64,000 bases of DNA from Clitopilus passeckerianus (Eukaryota > Basidiomycota > Agaricomycetes > Agaricales > Entolomataceae). The position numbers and the translations under genes are program-made. The stretch is taken from positions 362,794-426,793 of the forward strand of contig CALYLX010000124.1 of the NCBI GenBank assembly GCA_944990035.1. Direction: 5' to 3'. Shown piece by piece: positions 1 to 12,018 of this stretch (position 1 is its first letter; every line of letters begins with the position of its first letter). The notes beneath the pieces were generated by a model that saw only the letters and a program-made list of their open reading frames with translations, made no database searches and was not told the DNA's origin.

Positions 1-532
1 TGTGCACTTGAAAGGTTATCTCGCACCCGTGTTTGCGCGACGTTAGTGTGGATCCAAGTAGGTCGTTTATCCTCGTCATTGTGCAACCTTTCCAGCTGAC
101 TCCCATCTTGTCTATCCAGCCCCTGCTGCCTACGCTACTCCAGCCGCGAGGCTTGAACTCGAACATTTCAACGTAAAGGAAAAGATGCTGCGAAGAAATG
201 ATACCAATGTACGAGAACACTTTTGCTGGGTATGTACTACAACATGGAGGTCCTGATCACGGCATCTTACATGGTTCTACTCTGCAGTGGCGTTTCGTTG
301 CTTATATCTCCACCACTGTCGTCCCAATGACTCTACTCCCTATCCATCCTCTCAGGAGACGATCTGTGACCCATATGCTCTAACAGGTGCCCGACGGGGA
401 TTGTTCTTGACCATTCCCTCGTAGGATTACTCAGTATTGAATACCTAGGTGTTTGAAGCTATGTACAAATCTATTCAATTTTGTTGAGTAACGTATCCCG
501 AATGCATGAGAACCTTGATACACAATCAAGTA
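1..532. other. left flank, no gene recognised
   Basis: Short open frames only, none with a recognisable motif, splice pattern or homologous partner in the window. It lies downstream of the F-box-like gene on the minus strand and probably holds its 3' untranslated region. Confidence 0.4.
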
Positions 533-1919
533 TTAATCAATCGTTATCTCCAGTCTCTCCCTCCTCAGCATCTCGGGCATCTGCTCCCGCATTTGCATGG
601 CCAGATGCTGCCCCACCTCATCCCTCTGATCTGCTGCTGCAGGTGAGATCGCGAACAGAATATTTGGAAGTTTTGTTGCCCCAAACTTCTCCACCAGCAT
701 TTGCTCGAATGAATCAAAGCCCACCGCCATGAACCGCTCTACCGGAACATTTGCTTTGCACCATACGATCATATCAATAGCAATCTCCTTGAGAGCGAGG
801 GAGGTGACAGAAGAGATGATGCTGACTATCTCGGAAGGCAGTGTCAACACGTCGAACATTGTCAACACTAGTTTAACAGTGCGAATGGAGCGATTCTCCG
901 AGAGGGAGATTGGGTAAAAGCCTAATGCATGTGCAACGATGGAATCAGGATCAACGGTGGAAAGCTAAGGGGGAGGAGGTATACGCACCTACTGCGAGAC
1001 CGATCGTGAGATGTTCGAGACGAGAGCCGCACTGCTTCAAAAGTCTGTCGACACTCTTCCACTCTTCTGGACGCATATTCCAGTCCCCAAACGAAAGATA
1101 CATATCTTTGAACCTTCCCCCCATACAGAGGACCGCTTCTACGATGGCTGGAACGATGTAGCTCGTTCTATTATAGAAGCGGAAGCAAGTTGTCTCTGAT
1201 AATATTTGGCTGCCACGTTCACCACCCGTCACAGGAATGGTTCTTTCGTCCGACAGATCTACCATGTTGATCTCAAACCGGTCAAGTTTGGACGCTACCG
1301 CCGCTGTTGCGTCTATCAATCCAGCAGCGGAGCTGAACCTATTCTTCCTGTTCCAATCTAGAGAGGTGATTCTGGCCTTCAAATTTTGTATGCGAGGGGA
1401 CCAGAGTTCTATGGAGGTGTCGGTCCAATATAAGCCTCCGATGGATAATTCCTTCACATTTGGTAGTCCATCGATGTAGGAAAGCAGATTCTCCACATCG
1501 TCATCATCAGCCCCATCTGAATCCTCGTTTAGCAGGGTCAACCTGACCGATTGCAGGAGGTGTCCAATTGTCGAAGATGGAGAAGCAAGCAACTCATCGA
1601 GGGGTCCAAGGTAGGTGTTCGAATCAATGGTCGCATCCTCATCCCAGTACAGGACGAGCGTGACGCACCGAGGGTAGAAAATATTCGTGGCTGCGAGGAA
1701 TTGTGTTGAGACGAGTCGAAATGAGCCAAGGGTGGTTTTGGCGTCGTTCTCAAGTTCGGATCGTCTATCTTGGTGAAGCGAAGGGTCAACTGGTCGTTGC
1801 CAGGGGATGCAGACGAGAGCTATAATAGACTCGAGGATCTCATTCGGGATTTCGACCATGCTAGATTGTAGGTGTAGATTAGAATGTGATGGTAGAGGAG
1901 AAAGCGATTGCACAACCAT
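533..1919 (-). CDS. F-box-like protein (intact copy)
   Basis: Two exons on the minus strand, 1919-989 and 921-533, joined by a 67-nt intron (GTGCGT...TTAG). The joined frame is 439 codons plus stop. Translation starts at 1919, or at the Met at 1859 just before the F-box-like motif IPNEILESIIA; the shorter start is quite possible. After the N-terminal motif comes a region with LVSTQFLAATNIFYPRCVTL, typical of Agaricomycete F-box proteins, then a divergent LRR-like body with an acidic DDDDVENLLSYIDGLP segment and NVKELSIGG. By family, such proteins are substrate adaptors of SCF ubiquitin ligases (Skp1 binds the F-box); the target is unknown. A truncated copy of exon 1 lies about 2.2 kb away at 3241-4107. 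F-box families expand strongly in Agaricomycetes, so the product call is by family resemblance only. Confidence 0.65.
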
Positions 1920-3240
1920 TTGAACCCAAAGTCATCAGCGTTAGGGCAGCGAATGATATACATCTACTCGGCGACATAATGGTATGGCATGAGGAGAGGC
2001 TTAGTGAGAGCATCGGACTGGTGAGCCTCACAGCTCACAGTGTTGGAAGTCTCCAGGCTCTGGAACTCTCACGACGAGCTGACACCAAACAATGTAGGGA
2101 TTGTTCAGTGCTGTCCTGAATTGGGACCGAATGAGGTCATTCTGAAGCATTCAACTCGTTTGAATCTGTGTGATTGGTAGGACGACCTCACAAAATTAAC
2201 GAGCCCTTTCCATCAGCTACCGACCTCAGGTAGTAATAAGAGGGTATGGAAGATACGGAGAAAGAGCCAAAACTCCATGGTTACATCGAAGTGATGTGGA
2301 CTACTACAGTTTTTGGGCTTTCTCGCATTCCTATGAGAGGAGATCCAGACCACAGTTTGGATGGAAAACATGCCCCAAGGGGCTCATCGTTCCGTTGATT
2401 GTTGATTAGATGGAGGAGAAATCCCCCGTACTTGACTTGTGCATCTGGGTCATGACAAAGCGACAAGGAACCCTAGTTTACGGCGCATGAGCGTTCAACA
2501 TTAACCAGTAGAGTGTATATATTCGCATGTTTTTGGTACAATAGATACGAAATATATTAGTGCTCGAACAAACGGACTTAATTAAGGAATAATTGATCTC
2601 CCTTCGCAACAAACGGACTCAATGAAACACAAATGACACAAACCGTTGAATTGTGCACATTTCGGCACAATTCACCAGGTGGCTTTTCCCGATGACCATC
2701 AGTGCCAAGCGTAATCTTATGGCAAAAAGGGGGGAAAGACGACGCAGAAGGACGGAGGGAGGCTCTGCCTGCGATTCTACATATTGTTGCTAATTGAACC
2801 AGCTGCGAAAGAGCTATGAAGGGAATAGCGTTGAATATTCCATGCCCATTTTGCGGCGGAAAAGCACTTGGGTGGTTAACATATGGCATAGAAATACCGA
2901 TATAATATAGTAATAAGTGTTCTTTGTTATAGAGCCGCTGTTGAAGCGCAACCTCTATCCTAGAGGTGAAAGTCCTACGAGAAATGCTCAGATACTCGGG
3001 TTGTGCCAAGCAATTCAACGGCACTTCTAACCATCGAAAAAATGCTGGTAGATAGGCGAGAGGCCAATACAGGAACATTTCAGATTAAACATAAAGGCGG
3101 AATCGATGAACACCATTGACGAGAGTACATTGAATTCTCATTATTTAGCCAATTTTACTTGTATTCCTCTATCGAAATTCACATGAACTTACCGTACTGA
3201 GAATGTTGCCAATTAATGGTAAGGTGGCGTAAGGACCCGC
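1920..3240. other. spacer between the two F-box copies
   Basis: About 1.3 kb between the intact and broken F-box copies. The longest frame (3078-2578, minus) has no recognisable motif, start context or splice support. I see no transposase, terminal repeat or target-site duplication that would explain the duplication. Confidence 0.4.
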
Positions 3241-4107
3241 ACACTCTTCCACTCTTCTGGGCGCATATGCCAGTCCCCAAACGAAAGATACATATCTTTG
3301 AACCTTCCCCCCATACAGAGGACCGCTTATGATAGCTGGAACGGTGTGGCTTGTCCTATCATGGAAGCGGAAGCAAGTTGTCTCTGATAATATTTGACTG
3401 CCACGTTCACCACCCGTCACAGGAATGGTTCTTTCGTCCGACAGATCTACCATGTTGATCTCAAACCGGTCAAGTTTGGACGCTACCGCCGCTGTTGCGT
3501 CTATCAATCCAGCAGCGGAGCTGAACCTATTCTTCCTGTTCCAATCTAGAGAGGTGATTCTGGCCTTCAAATTTTGTATGCGAGGGGACCAGAGTTCTAT
3601 GGAGGTGTCGGTCCAATATAAGCCTCCGATGGATAATTCCTTCACATTTGGTAGTCCATCGATGTAGGAAAGCAGATTCTCCACATCGTCATCATCAGCC
3701 CCATCTGAATCCTCGGTCAGCGGGGTCAACCTGACCGATTGCAGGAGGTGTCCAATTGTCGAAAATGGAGAAGCAAGCAACTCATCGAGGTGTCCAAGGT
3801 AGGTGTTCAAATCAATGGTCGCGTCCTCATCTTAGTACAGGACGAACATGACGCATTGAGGGTAGAAAATATTCGTGACTGCGAGGAATTGTGTTGAGAC
3901 GAGTCGAAATGAGCCAAGGGTGATTTTGGCGTCATTCTCATGTTCAGATCGTCTATCTTGATGAAGCCAAGGGTAAACTGGTCGTTGCCAGGGGAAGCAG
4001 ATGTGGGCCAGAATAGACTCGAGGATCTCATTCGGGATTTCGACCATGCTAGATTGTACGTGTAGCTTAGAATGTGATAGTAGAGGTGAAAGCGATTGCA
4101 CAATCAT
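3241..4107 (-). pseudogene. truncated, broken F-box-like duplicate
   Basis: This is a near-identical copy of 1051-1919. The match is lost at 3240, before the part corresponding to the exon-1 splice donor, so exon 2 is absent. Two disabling changes are visible. First, the Trp codon after the residues VLY of the intact copy is TAA here (near 3834-3836). Second, a 2-nt deletion near 3328 (intact CGCTTCTACGATGG, copy CGCTTATGATAG) shifts the frame in the C-terminal part. Scattered substitutions elsewhere show some age. On the other side the homology runs to about 4114, into the last codons of the neighbouring Hel2 gene. It is unlikely to make an F-box protein; antisense or small-RNA roles cannot be judged from sequence. 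Confidence 0.85.
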
Positions 4108-6719
4108 CTGAACCCAAGTGTGAACAACGTCTGCTTCTGCTTTCCCTTCCCCTTCTTCCCCTTCCCAGGACCCCCACTCTCCACCTCCGCATCCTCACCT
4201 CCACTCCCTCCCACTATCCCATCCTCATTCCCACCTCCCGCACCCCACGCTTTCATAACCGGCTGATTCCCAGTCCCCAAAATATTCTTCAACGACTGAT
4301 TCCCACTCATCGGAACCTTAACCTTCGCCTGAGCCGTAGGCAACTCCGGGAACGCCGCAGTCGATAACTTAGGTGGAGGTCCCGAGGACCCACTACCGAC
4401 TGCTGGTCTAGGTTTTGATGGGATGACGGTGACGGATTGCATCTGCGTTGGTGGGGGTGTAGGCCGGAACCCGGCGGAACCTGCAGCTGACCAGGCTGTT
4501 GATCTCTGGGGTTGGCGGTATCCTGGTACGGATTGCGAAGAGGGGCCAGCTGCGGTACCTGATAAGGATGGGAAACTGTTGATCGCTGGTCGAGGAGCAG
4601 CGGAAGGTGGTTTCGAGGAAGAAGATGAGTTTGCTGCTTGAGCTACGCGGTCCCACACTTGTCGGGATGAACGCCGGGAGGAGCGAGTGGCTGTTGCGTT
4701 TTTGACGTTGAGAACGCGGCCTGCTGTGATTGAGGCGTAGGCCCCGTTGTTGCTGGAGCTGGCAGGCACAAGGTCCGGGAATTCTTTCCGTTGCTAAAAA
4801 TGGTCTGGTGAGTAGGAACTCAGTGGTAGCAGAGAGTAAATTACCTCTATGGTGAATCCTTTCCATGATGCGAGAAGTTCCTGCTTCTTGTCCTCAGTGT
4901 CTAACAAGTCCACAACTGCATTGATGATGCTTGCAGTGATTTCCAGGTTTTGGTCCAACACATTCCACACTGTGGAGATGAGATCCCTGGCGCTGGACTC
5001 CGAAGCTCGGTAACCTTTGATACCCGCCTTCACAACAGGAACGGCATTGGGGGAGTTTGGAGTCAAGGATTGCAGACGGGCAAGGAATGTAGCATGCCTC
5101 CTGTGGAGATATTAGTACCTTTAGCTGACCGTCCAATCACCGGGATGCTTACTCTGCAAGAGCCGGATCAACATCCCCAGATGGAGGCGTTGAAGGTCGA
5201 CTGCGCTCAGGTGTACGAGCGTTGGCTGCATTAGAGCCTGCTGCAGCCCCACCAGCTTCAACAGTCAAACTCCCTCCAAATGTAGCTTGCCGTCGTCCAG
5301 GGCCAGGACGTGCAACAGCTGGCTGCGAAACGGCTGGTACTGCCGCCGCCGCCGCAGGTTGCTGGTTAGACGGGGGTGGTTCACGGTCCCTATCCCTATG
5401 GCCTCGATCTCGATTTTGCCTCCCCGGTCTACCCACTTCCTCAAATCCGAAATCAGCAACGACGCGTCGAGCGTCTCGTTTGTCTCGTGATGACATATCG
5501 GCGCCGTGTTCGTCTACCATGTGGGCTTTGAGGTCGATTGCGGACCCGAAGACGACGAATTTTTGGGCTTGACAGGAGGGTTGGGTGCAGGGGTGGTGGG
5601 CACGATTGAAGTGGTTCTCCTATGGGGACGGTTAGGAAAGTCAAGGATGCAAGGATGGAGTCCATACCAAACTTTCGTAGTTCTGGAAACTATAATAGAA
5701 TGATAAATCGTTGAAAGAAGCGGAAAAGATGAGCTGCCTACTATTGATCTCTGACACCGTTTCGTTTGCAAACGAAGCACTCTTCGTGCCGTTCCCGCAT
5801 GTGTGCGAATAGTTCATCGTCGCTAAAGAAGCATTCTCGGCAGAATTCACAGAGAGGGTGAACGCCTCCTTCAACCTGTTCTTTCGGTATAGTTTTCCCT
5901 CCACGGTGATACATGGATGGCAGATGTAGCGGTAGGATGTTGGGAGGGTATAATGCGTGTTCATGGGTGAATACTTTTTTAGATCGAATGCATAGATCAC
6001 TAGAAATTTTGACGACGGTGAGTTAGGAGGGGAAAGAAACTTCGGCAACCACATACCACATCAACTTCCCGTGACTGGCCCGACAATGCAACTTGAGGTC
6101 TCCCCAGCCGTTCCCGATGTACGGGCAGTCGGGATCGGGACAGTTAAACCGGAGCAACAACAGTGTTTCCTCCATCATCTCAAGGGTCTCGAAGTGAATT
6201 GAGAGTTTCGCATCTTTCAGCGTCATGGATTCCAAATCATAGGAGGAATATGCAGCATCTGGCGAAAGTGTGAACACCACCGCAGGTTGGGGTTCCTGGA
6301 TGACATCGTTAATAAGCAGGGTAAGGTTGTTCAAAAACACACCATACCTTGCAGAAAGTACAATCGGTCTTCTTATAAAGGGCTCGCAGTCTTAGCGCGC
6401 AGACATGGCAAGTCCTGTGGTTACAATCAGAGACAGAGTAGTATTTGACCGGCTCGGCGCAGATCCAGCAAATTGCTTCGTCGGAGTCTTCACCCGCATC
6501 ATCAGCAGAGACGGCGGCCTCTTTCTCTACTTTTTCTTCCGCTTCCACAGCATCAGGTGCAGCCTTTGGTGACGCGGGGGCTTGCGGCTTTCCTCCTTGA
6601 CCTCTTCCTCGGCTGCCTTGGGTTCCTCGACCACGATTTCCACCGGATTTCTTGTTCGCGCCGTGGCTATTGTTAGTGCGACGTGGGAGAGGTTGGCTGG
6701 CTGCTTTGGTCGCCGACAT
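4104..6719 (-). CDS. HEL2: Hel2/ZNF598-type E3 ubiquitin ligase
   Basis: Seven exons (6719-6348, 6295-6057, 5999-5742, 5689-5668, 5619-5153, 5100-4845, 4793-4104) close to 767 codons plus stop. The N-terminus is basic and Gly/Arg-rich. A RING finger follows (ICAEPVKYYSVSDCNHRTCH..CALRLRALY..CTFCK, about residues 87-125). Next come C2H2-like zinc fingers (CPDPDCPYIGNGWGDLKLHC; CDLCIRSKKVFTHEHAL; CEFCRECFFSDDELFAHMRE; CFVCKRNG; HHPCTQPSCQAQKFVVFGS), an RG/RD-rich linker, a helical domain, and a Lys/Gly-rich tail. This RING plus zinc-finger order is diagnostic of the ligase that ubiquitinates 40S proteins on collided ribosomes and starts ribosome quality control in the cytosol. The 22-nt exon is unusually short. 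The final residues TLGFR lie in DNA shared with the F-box duplication, so the exact C-terminus may have been altered by it. Confidence 0.93.
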
Positions 6720-7022
6720 ACTTGAGTGTTGAGATGGGCAAGGTGAGGATGAAGTTGAACTGGGACTGGAGTTTCGAGAATCGCCGGCTTGCTGGACAGT
6801 CTTTCAATCAGTCGCGTCAGGTGATTCGGCCCCGAAAAATCGTGATCTCTTGACAGGTCGCGACGACTCGAAAGTACGCGAAGAGTTCGGAGAAGGCTCA
6901 GAAGCGCAACGGCTCTTCATGCTGTCAACGGACATTGACGGCTACGCGTTGAAAGGAAGAACATATGACTCAAAGTGTGTACATTCCGCCTTTACCGCGT
7001 ACAGGGCTGAGATAATTGTATT
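6720..7022. promoter_or_regulatory. Hel2 promoter / GH131 3' region
   Basis: About 300 bp between the Hel2 start and the GH131 stop, both on the minus strand. It should hold the Hel2 promoter and the GH131 polyadenylation region. I see no clear TATA box or recognisable operator. Confidence 0.35.
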
Positions 7023-8195
7023 CTATGCGATAGCCTTGGTATGCAATCCGTAACCGGTGCTCACACCTCCAGCAGCACTCTCAACAAATACACCAGAGTA
7101 AAGGAGGCCCTCCGTGGTTCCCTCCTGAATGCCATGATGAACAACATCGCCTTGGTCAGCTGGTGAATCAGCCGGATTCACCAAAGGCAGCTGGAAGAAG
7201 TTAAATCGAGGCTAGTTGGACGATTGAAAGCGGAACAAACCTTAATGATGCCAAAGTGGAATTCTCCTCTACCAGTAGCTGATTCAATATCAGCAACACC
7301 AACGTTGGGTACGGCCTTCTTAGTGACAGGTGCGAGGGGGAAGAAATCCTTAGAGTAGAACACTCCGAGCGTCTTATGCGTCCAATCGACTTGGATTGCG
7401 AAGTTGTGCCAGTTGTGCGAGGTAAAAGGTGTGCTGAAGACAATATTCAAGGAGTGGTCGAGAACCTTGAAAGAGTGAGCATTTTTGGCTGGGAGAGGGC
7501 CGGTCGGATTGGTGAAGGGAGAACCTGTGCAATGATCAGTGCAAGTCAATATCCAGTCTGGAACGTGATTCTCACCTAGTTGGATTCCAAAGACGTGAGT
7601 GCCATCGTTAGGTTCAATGAACACGATTTGATACTCGTGGTCAAAGTTCAGCTTCTTCCTCGGGTCCTCCTTGATGGAAAAATGGAAAACGGTTGTATCA
7701 CTCTCCATGGCCACGTTCAGGTCAGCAGTTCCGGCACCCGCAGCTTGTGCAATGAACTCTGTACGGCGGAAGCCATATTGAGGATTATTGCCTCCGGGAT
7801 AGAAGACGGAGGAGTTGTCGATCGAGATAGCGATGGTCTTTTCGGGCAGCACTTTGATCTGCTCAATCCAGAGTGGGGTAGGTGGGGCTGCCAGTTGGTT
7901 GACAAAGCTCGAGTACTGAGGGAACCAATATTCGAAGCACGTTGACAGAGCAAGGATGGACTTACATGAGACGCGTTTTCGGTGCCTTTGACCACGCTAG
8001 AGGGAGGTGATAAGTTTACAGAGCAGCGTATGCAGCAAACCCAGCTCACGTCAAATATTGGGCAGATGAAGCGTCAATTACAGAGCTAGGCAAGTTCCAC
8101 GCAGCACGACCATCATAAATAACTTTGCCTCCGAGAACACCTTGCAAACCAATACCAAGAATCAACGCGGCGAGAGAAGCTTTCGAGAACACCAT
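7023..8195 (-). CDS. secreted GH131 beta-glucanase
   Basis: Five exons (8195-8050, 7996-7966, 7915-7576, 7524-7241, 7190-7023) give 322 codons plus stop with all phases matching. The first about 22 residues (MVFSKASLAALILGIGLQGV...) are a classic signal peptide. The mature start GKVIYDGRAAWNLPSSVID, followed by TVVKGTENASHY, FYPGGNNPQYGFRRTEFI and HNWHNFAIQVDW, fits glycoside hydrolase family 131. Known members act on beta-1,3-, beta-1,6- and beta-1,4-glucans and are found in plant-degrading and mushroom-forming fungi. No CBM1 cellulose-binding module is attached. The role could be plant cell-wall breakdown or remodelling of the fungus's own wall. The upstream 0.5 kb is shared, divergently, with the first NACHT gene. 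Confidence 0.9.
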
Positions 8196-8670
8196 CCTGA
8201 TAACGAAGGGGAAGCCAGGCGAAACGGCAATTTAAGAACCTGGGGAAACAGCCATTTTATCGTTTCCCACTTCGTGTCATTCGCGAGGAGAAACGTCGGG
8301 TTCCGTCGAGGTGGAAATTCTTCGGTGCGTACTTTGTAGCTAAATCAGCGAAATTGATGGTTGTTGTGGCACTTGGTAGGAGTTAACGCCTTTTTGAGGC
8401 ATTCGCCCGCCCTATCGAGCTTAAAATCTGGGCAGAGGCGTTCAGGTGGCGGATTATGGTCGCAGAGTCAAGGCAACTTGGGTCAAAGAGGTGCCTTGAA
8501 TGTCGCTCCGACATGTGAACAAAAATAGCCGGGAGCGCCAAACAAACAGGCCTTTTGGTTCCTTGCTGCCTCAATCAAAACAACTTGCCCGCATTACTAG
8601 CATCCGGTGGACCGACTGCAACTGAGGTAACAGGAAACAGACTTGTTGGGAACTTGGCAGAAACGTGACC
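8196..8670. promoter_or_regulatory. divergent intergenic region GH131 / NACHT-1
   Basis: About 475 bp between two divergent starts. It presumably holds both promoters. No motif stands out beyond mixed AT-rich stretches. Confidence 0.35.
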
Positions 8671-11600
8671 ATGAGCGTCTATCGGGCACTGCCAGGGCGC
8701 ACAGCAGTTTTGGTCCTCGACCTCATTGGCTGTATCTCTCACGCATGTTTCCATCTTAAATGCCTTTCTTCCCAGGTTGCCAGGGTCCCGAATTCTACAA
8801 TTGCAGTTTTACAGATAACAGCCGTTCCTCACCTGGTAGGGTGTGATTCTGCGCGGCTTTCGCATTTCTTAATTGTTGGAATCAGCCTTTCAGACTCTGT
8901 TAAACGCCACCGCGACTGGTGCAGCTTACAGCTCTGAGGAAAGGCATCCACCCCCGAGATGCCTTCCAAAAACTCGCGTCGAAATCCTCCGGAAGATTCA
9001 CGAGTGGGCAGATGAAGGCACCAGCCGAATCCTATGGCTTCATGGGCCCGCTGGCGCAGGAAAGTCGGCGGTTGCACAAACGATGTGCGAGACATGGGCA
9101 AACACAGCTCAACTTTTGGCCAGTTTCTACTTTTCCAGAGGCTCATCAACTCGTAACACTATCGAGAGATTCGTCCCAACCTTAGCATGTCAGATGGTCC
9201 ATTTCCTGACAAGACGGCTGACCATACTACTCGAAGAAGTCCAGAACAACCCGTGTCTGATAGGCAGCTGGAACAGCTTATCATAAATCCCCTACAGAAG
9301 ATTATATCCCAATCTGCCGACAAATCGTCATTTGAGCGCCGTCTTTTCATCGTTGTCGACGGCCTTGATGAGTGCGATGGACCCAACGATCAGACCCGCA
9401 TCCTTAACTTAATCAAGACTCTTGTTACTTCCCCACCCATTCAATCTCTCAATCTCCGTGTCCTCGTCGTCAGCAGGCCGGAACCACACATCAAACATGC
9501 ATTCAGTGGAAATCTAAAATCGATTAGCTCGATCCAGTCGCTATATGGCGACATGAACGACGTTCAAAGATACTTGGAGCAAAGCTTCAAGGACATCCAC
9601 GATTCGGAGGAGCATTCTGATACGATGCAATACGTCAACACACCATGGCCGGGAGGCGAGGTACTCCAAGAGCTTACTCGACGCTCGGGAGGATACTTCA
9701 TATACGCCTCAACAGTTGTTCGGCACGTCGACGAGGAGGGTTACTACTGTGTAGATCGACTCAAAGAGATCCTTTACCATAAACGGAGTTCAGCATCAAC
9801 ATCTTCTCCGTACATGGAAATGGACAAGGTCTACTCGCAAATTTTGTCAAGTACCCGTGACACGGAGCGTCTCAAGCGTATTTTGGGATGCATGGTCATC
9901 GGGAGGTCAAAGATTGTCGGTTTTGACGAACTGGGCCCTGTGGTTACTACGACCTCCGTCATCAGCACCCTCTTGGGGCTTCATCCAGGGGAATTGAAGA
10001 TGGCAATCCGTGGGTTACAGTCCATCCTCAGGCTTATGGACGACAATATGGACGATCTTTCGTTCTACCATGCATCCTTTTCCGACTACTTGCTGGACGA
10101 GTCGCGTTCAGGAAAGTTTCATATCGACTATCAAACGGCCAAAAGGAATATATACTCTGCCTCATTACACCTGATGCATCTCCACGGTGCACCCAAACCT
10201 TTTAGTCCAATAGAGTATGCTGTCGCTACCTTTTGTCGACTGATAAGCTAACTTCGCACTAGTGAATGGGCGGTCGCAATGCTGAGCTGGACAAGGTTCA
10301 AAACACACGTTAGCCTGCTAGCCAGTCATGTAAAATCTGCTGGCCTAGCTGCTCCATTCAAAGATTTCATTCAGGACTCGATGGCCTGGGACTTTGATGG
10401 ACAATTCCGCATTCTAAACGTACTCATTAGAGCGATAGCCATCCTTGAAGTAAATTTTCTTCGTGGAGGATTTTGGGCTGCAACTGACCCGATCCAATTT
10501 AGAACAATGGGATACACGGTTCTCAAGGGGAGATTCAGATGCTGGAATACCTCTGGCACTTTGCCTTTGTCTCTTATTTCACTCGCCTTTCGAGCTACGT
10601 ACAGGACATGCGGTGTCTGCGGGACATCAGGCTGCTACAACATACAGAGCCGCTGGCGTCTCTCACAATCCTCGACCAGCAGTTAGCAATCCTGGGCATT
10701 CTTAACTCTTCAGGTGCTGCGGAATACCCTGTTCATCTCATGGAGAAATTCCTCGAGTTCATTTTACGCATTGAGGACCGCTCCGGCGTCGTTCAGCCTG
10801 AAATCAAGACCGACCACCAAATCACCATCTACCGCCCAGACGAATCATTCATCCTAATTAATATTCGAATCAGGATGAAGAACATGTTTATTCAATCCAT
10901 GGCAAATGGGACGATCTGGGACATGTCGAATTATGACCTGACGGACCGCGTACAATCTCAGTTAGAGTTATATAAAGCTCAGAACCAGCCCAGTCCGTCC
11001 ACGGCAGAGGGGTCAACCGAAACCAATTTCTTTCGATCGGTTTCGAGGGTTTCGGGTGTTTATCAGTTTAAGGTTGGAATCTGTTGGCCCAGAGGGAAAT
11101 ACGTGTACGATGTTGTCGTGCTCAGCCATGGCTGGTTCTTTTGCGGCACTGGGGTGGACCCCGATTGTGCCCCAAGAACGGTGTCATATTCCCCAGGGGC
11201 ATACTATTTTGGCCAATCGCATCAGGAGCTCGATTTTTGGCATGGGCGATTCGAGCTGGAGCCTTGGATCTCAAACCAGGGCGGTGTTGACGGCCGGCTT
11301 CTAACGCTACTACACCCTTTCTACCTCTCGGGAGAGTGTGGTCATCAGATCTGGGAGGAAGCAGGGCGACGGCAACGTTGGCTTGAGAGCCTTTATCCGC
11401 TATGGCTCAGTCGGCAAGTACAACTCGGAACCCGGACAAGCATTTGGCAGTGGGATCACGACTGGGTACAGACTGAATGGCAGAGAATGCACGAATGGTT
11501 GGCAAAAACTCTGGAAAACATAGACGCTGAGGGACATGCCTTATGGATGAAAGGGGAAGAGGCTCGGACACATCACTGGCGTGCTGTGTTGGCGCAGCAA

Positions 11601-11891
11601 TGTCGGACCCAGAGGGAGCAGGATATGGATTGGCACCGTCGGAAGGAAGAAATCAATTGTCTGCTGTTGAATCTCCAATGTTCCTGGGCCGCCACGAACG
11701 AAGATTTAGAAGTACCTGATGCCAATGCCTTTCTTGATACGACTCGAAATCCGGGCGAACAACCAATGGAGGACTTGGTAGGTGTGGAAGGAGATGCAGA
11801 GGATTGGGAGGAGATCATGAACGGCCTCGTAGAGACGGAGGCAAAGCGTCGACGAATCTGGGACAACCTTATATTTAAGCGGTTATCATAG
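8671..11891 (+). CDS. NACHT-1: STAND NTPase, frame-disrupted
   Basis: Exons 8671-8835, 8894-10214, 10263-10449 and 10503-11891. The core matches the two downstream paralogs: LLNATATGAAYSSEE, Walker A GPAGAGKSAVAQ, Walker B FIVVDGLDECDG, VSRPEPHIKHAF, then the winged-helix-like SFYHASFSDYLLDE and EWAVAMLSWTR. The frame breaks near 9255. Relative to NACHT-2/3 about 19 nt are missing between the NNP and SDRQLEQL segments, in a region conserved as coding on both sides. As written, the P-loop half and the rest are in different frames. A protein starting at 9187 would lack Walker A. The post-NACHT region ends in about 280 residues rich in Trp, His and charge, unlike either paralog. NACHT NTPases act as ATP-driven switches in fungal non-self recognition and cell death, but no such role is shown here. 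The first exon is weakly supported. Confidence 0.75.
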
Positions 11892-12018
11892 AGGCCACAA
11901 AACCTGCATCAGAACTCTATCATTTGTGCATAATTTCATACTGAAGCATTCAAAAAATGTTCAACTTCAGAACCACAAATCCAACCTCGCGTTCATTAAC
12001 AGTTAAGCTACATTAAGC

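Noticed and set aside
2578..3078. 166-codon minus-strand frame between the F-box copies
   Set aside because: No recognisable motif and no signs of coding bias that I can judge by eye.
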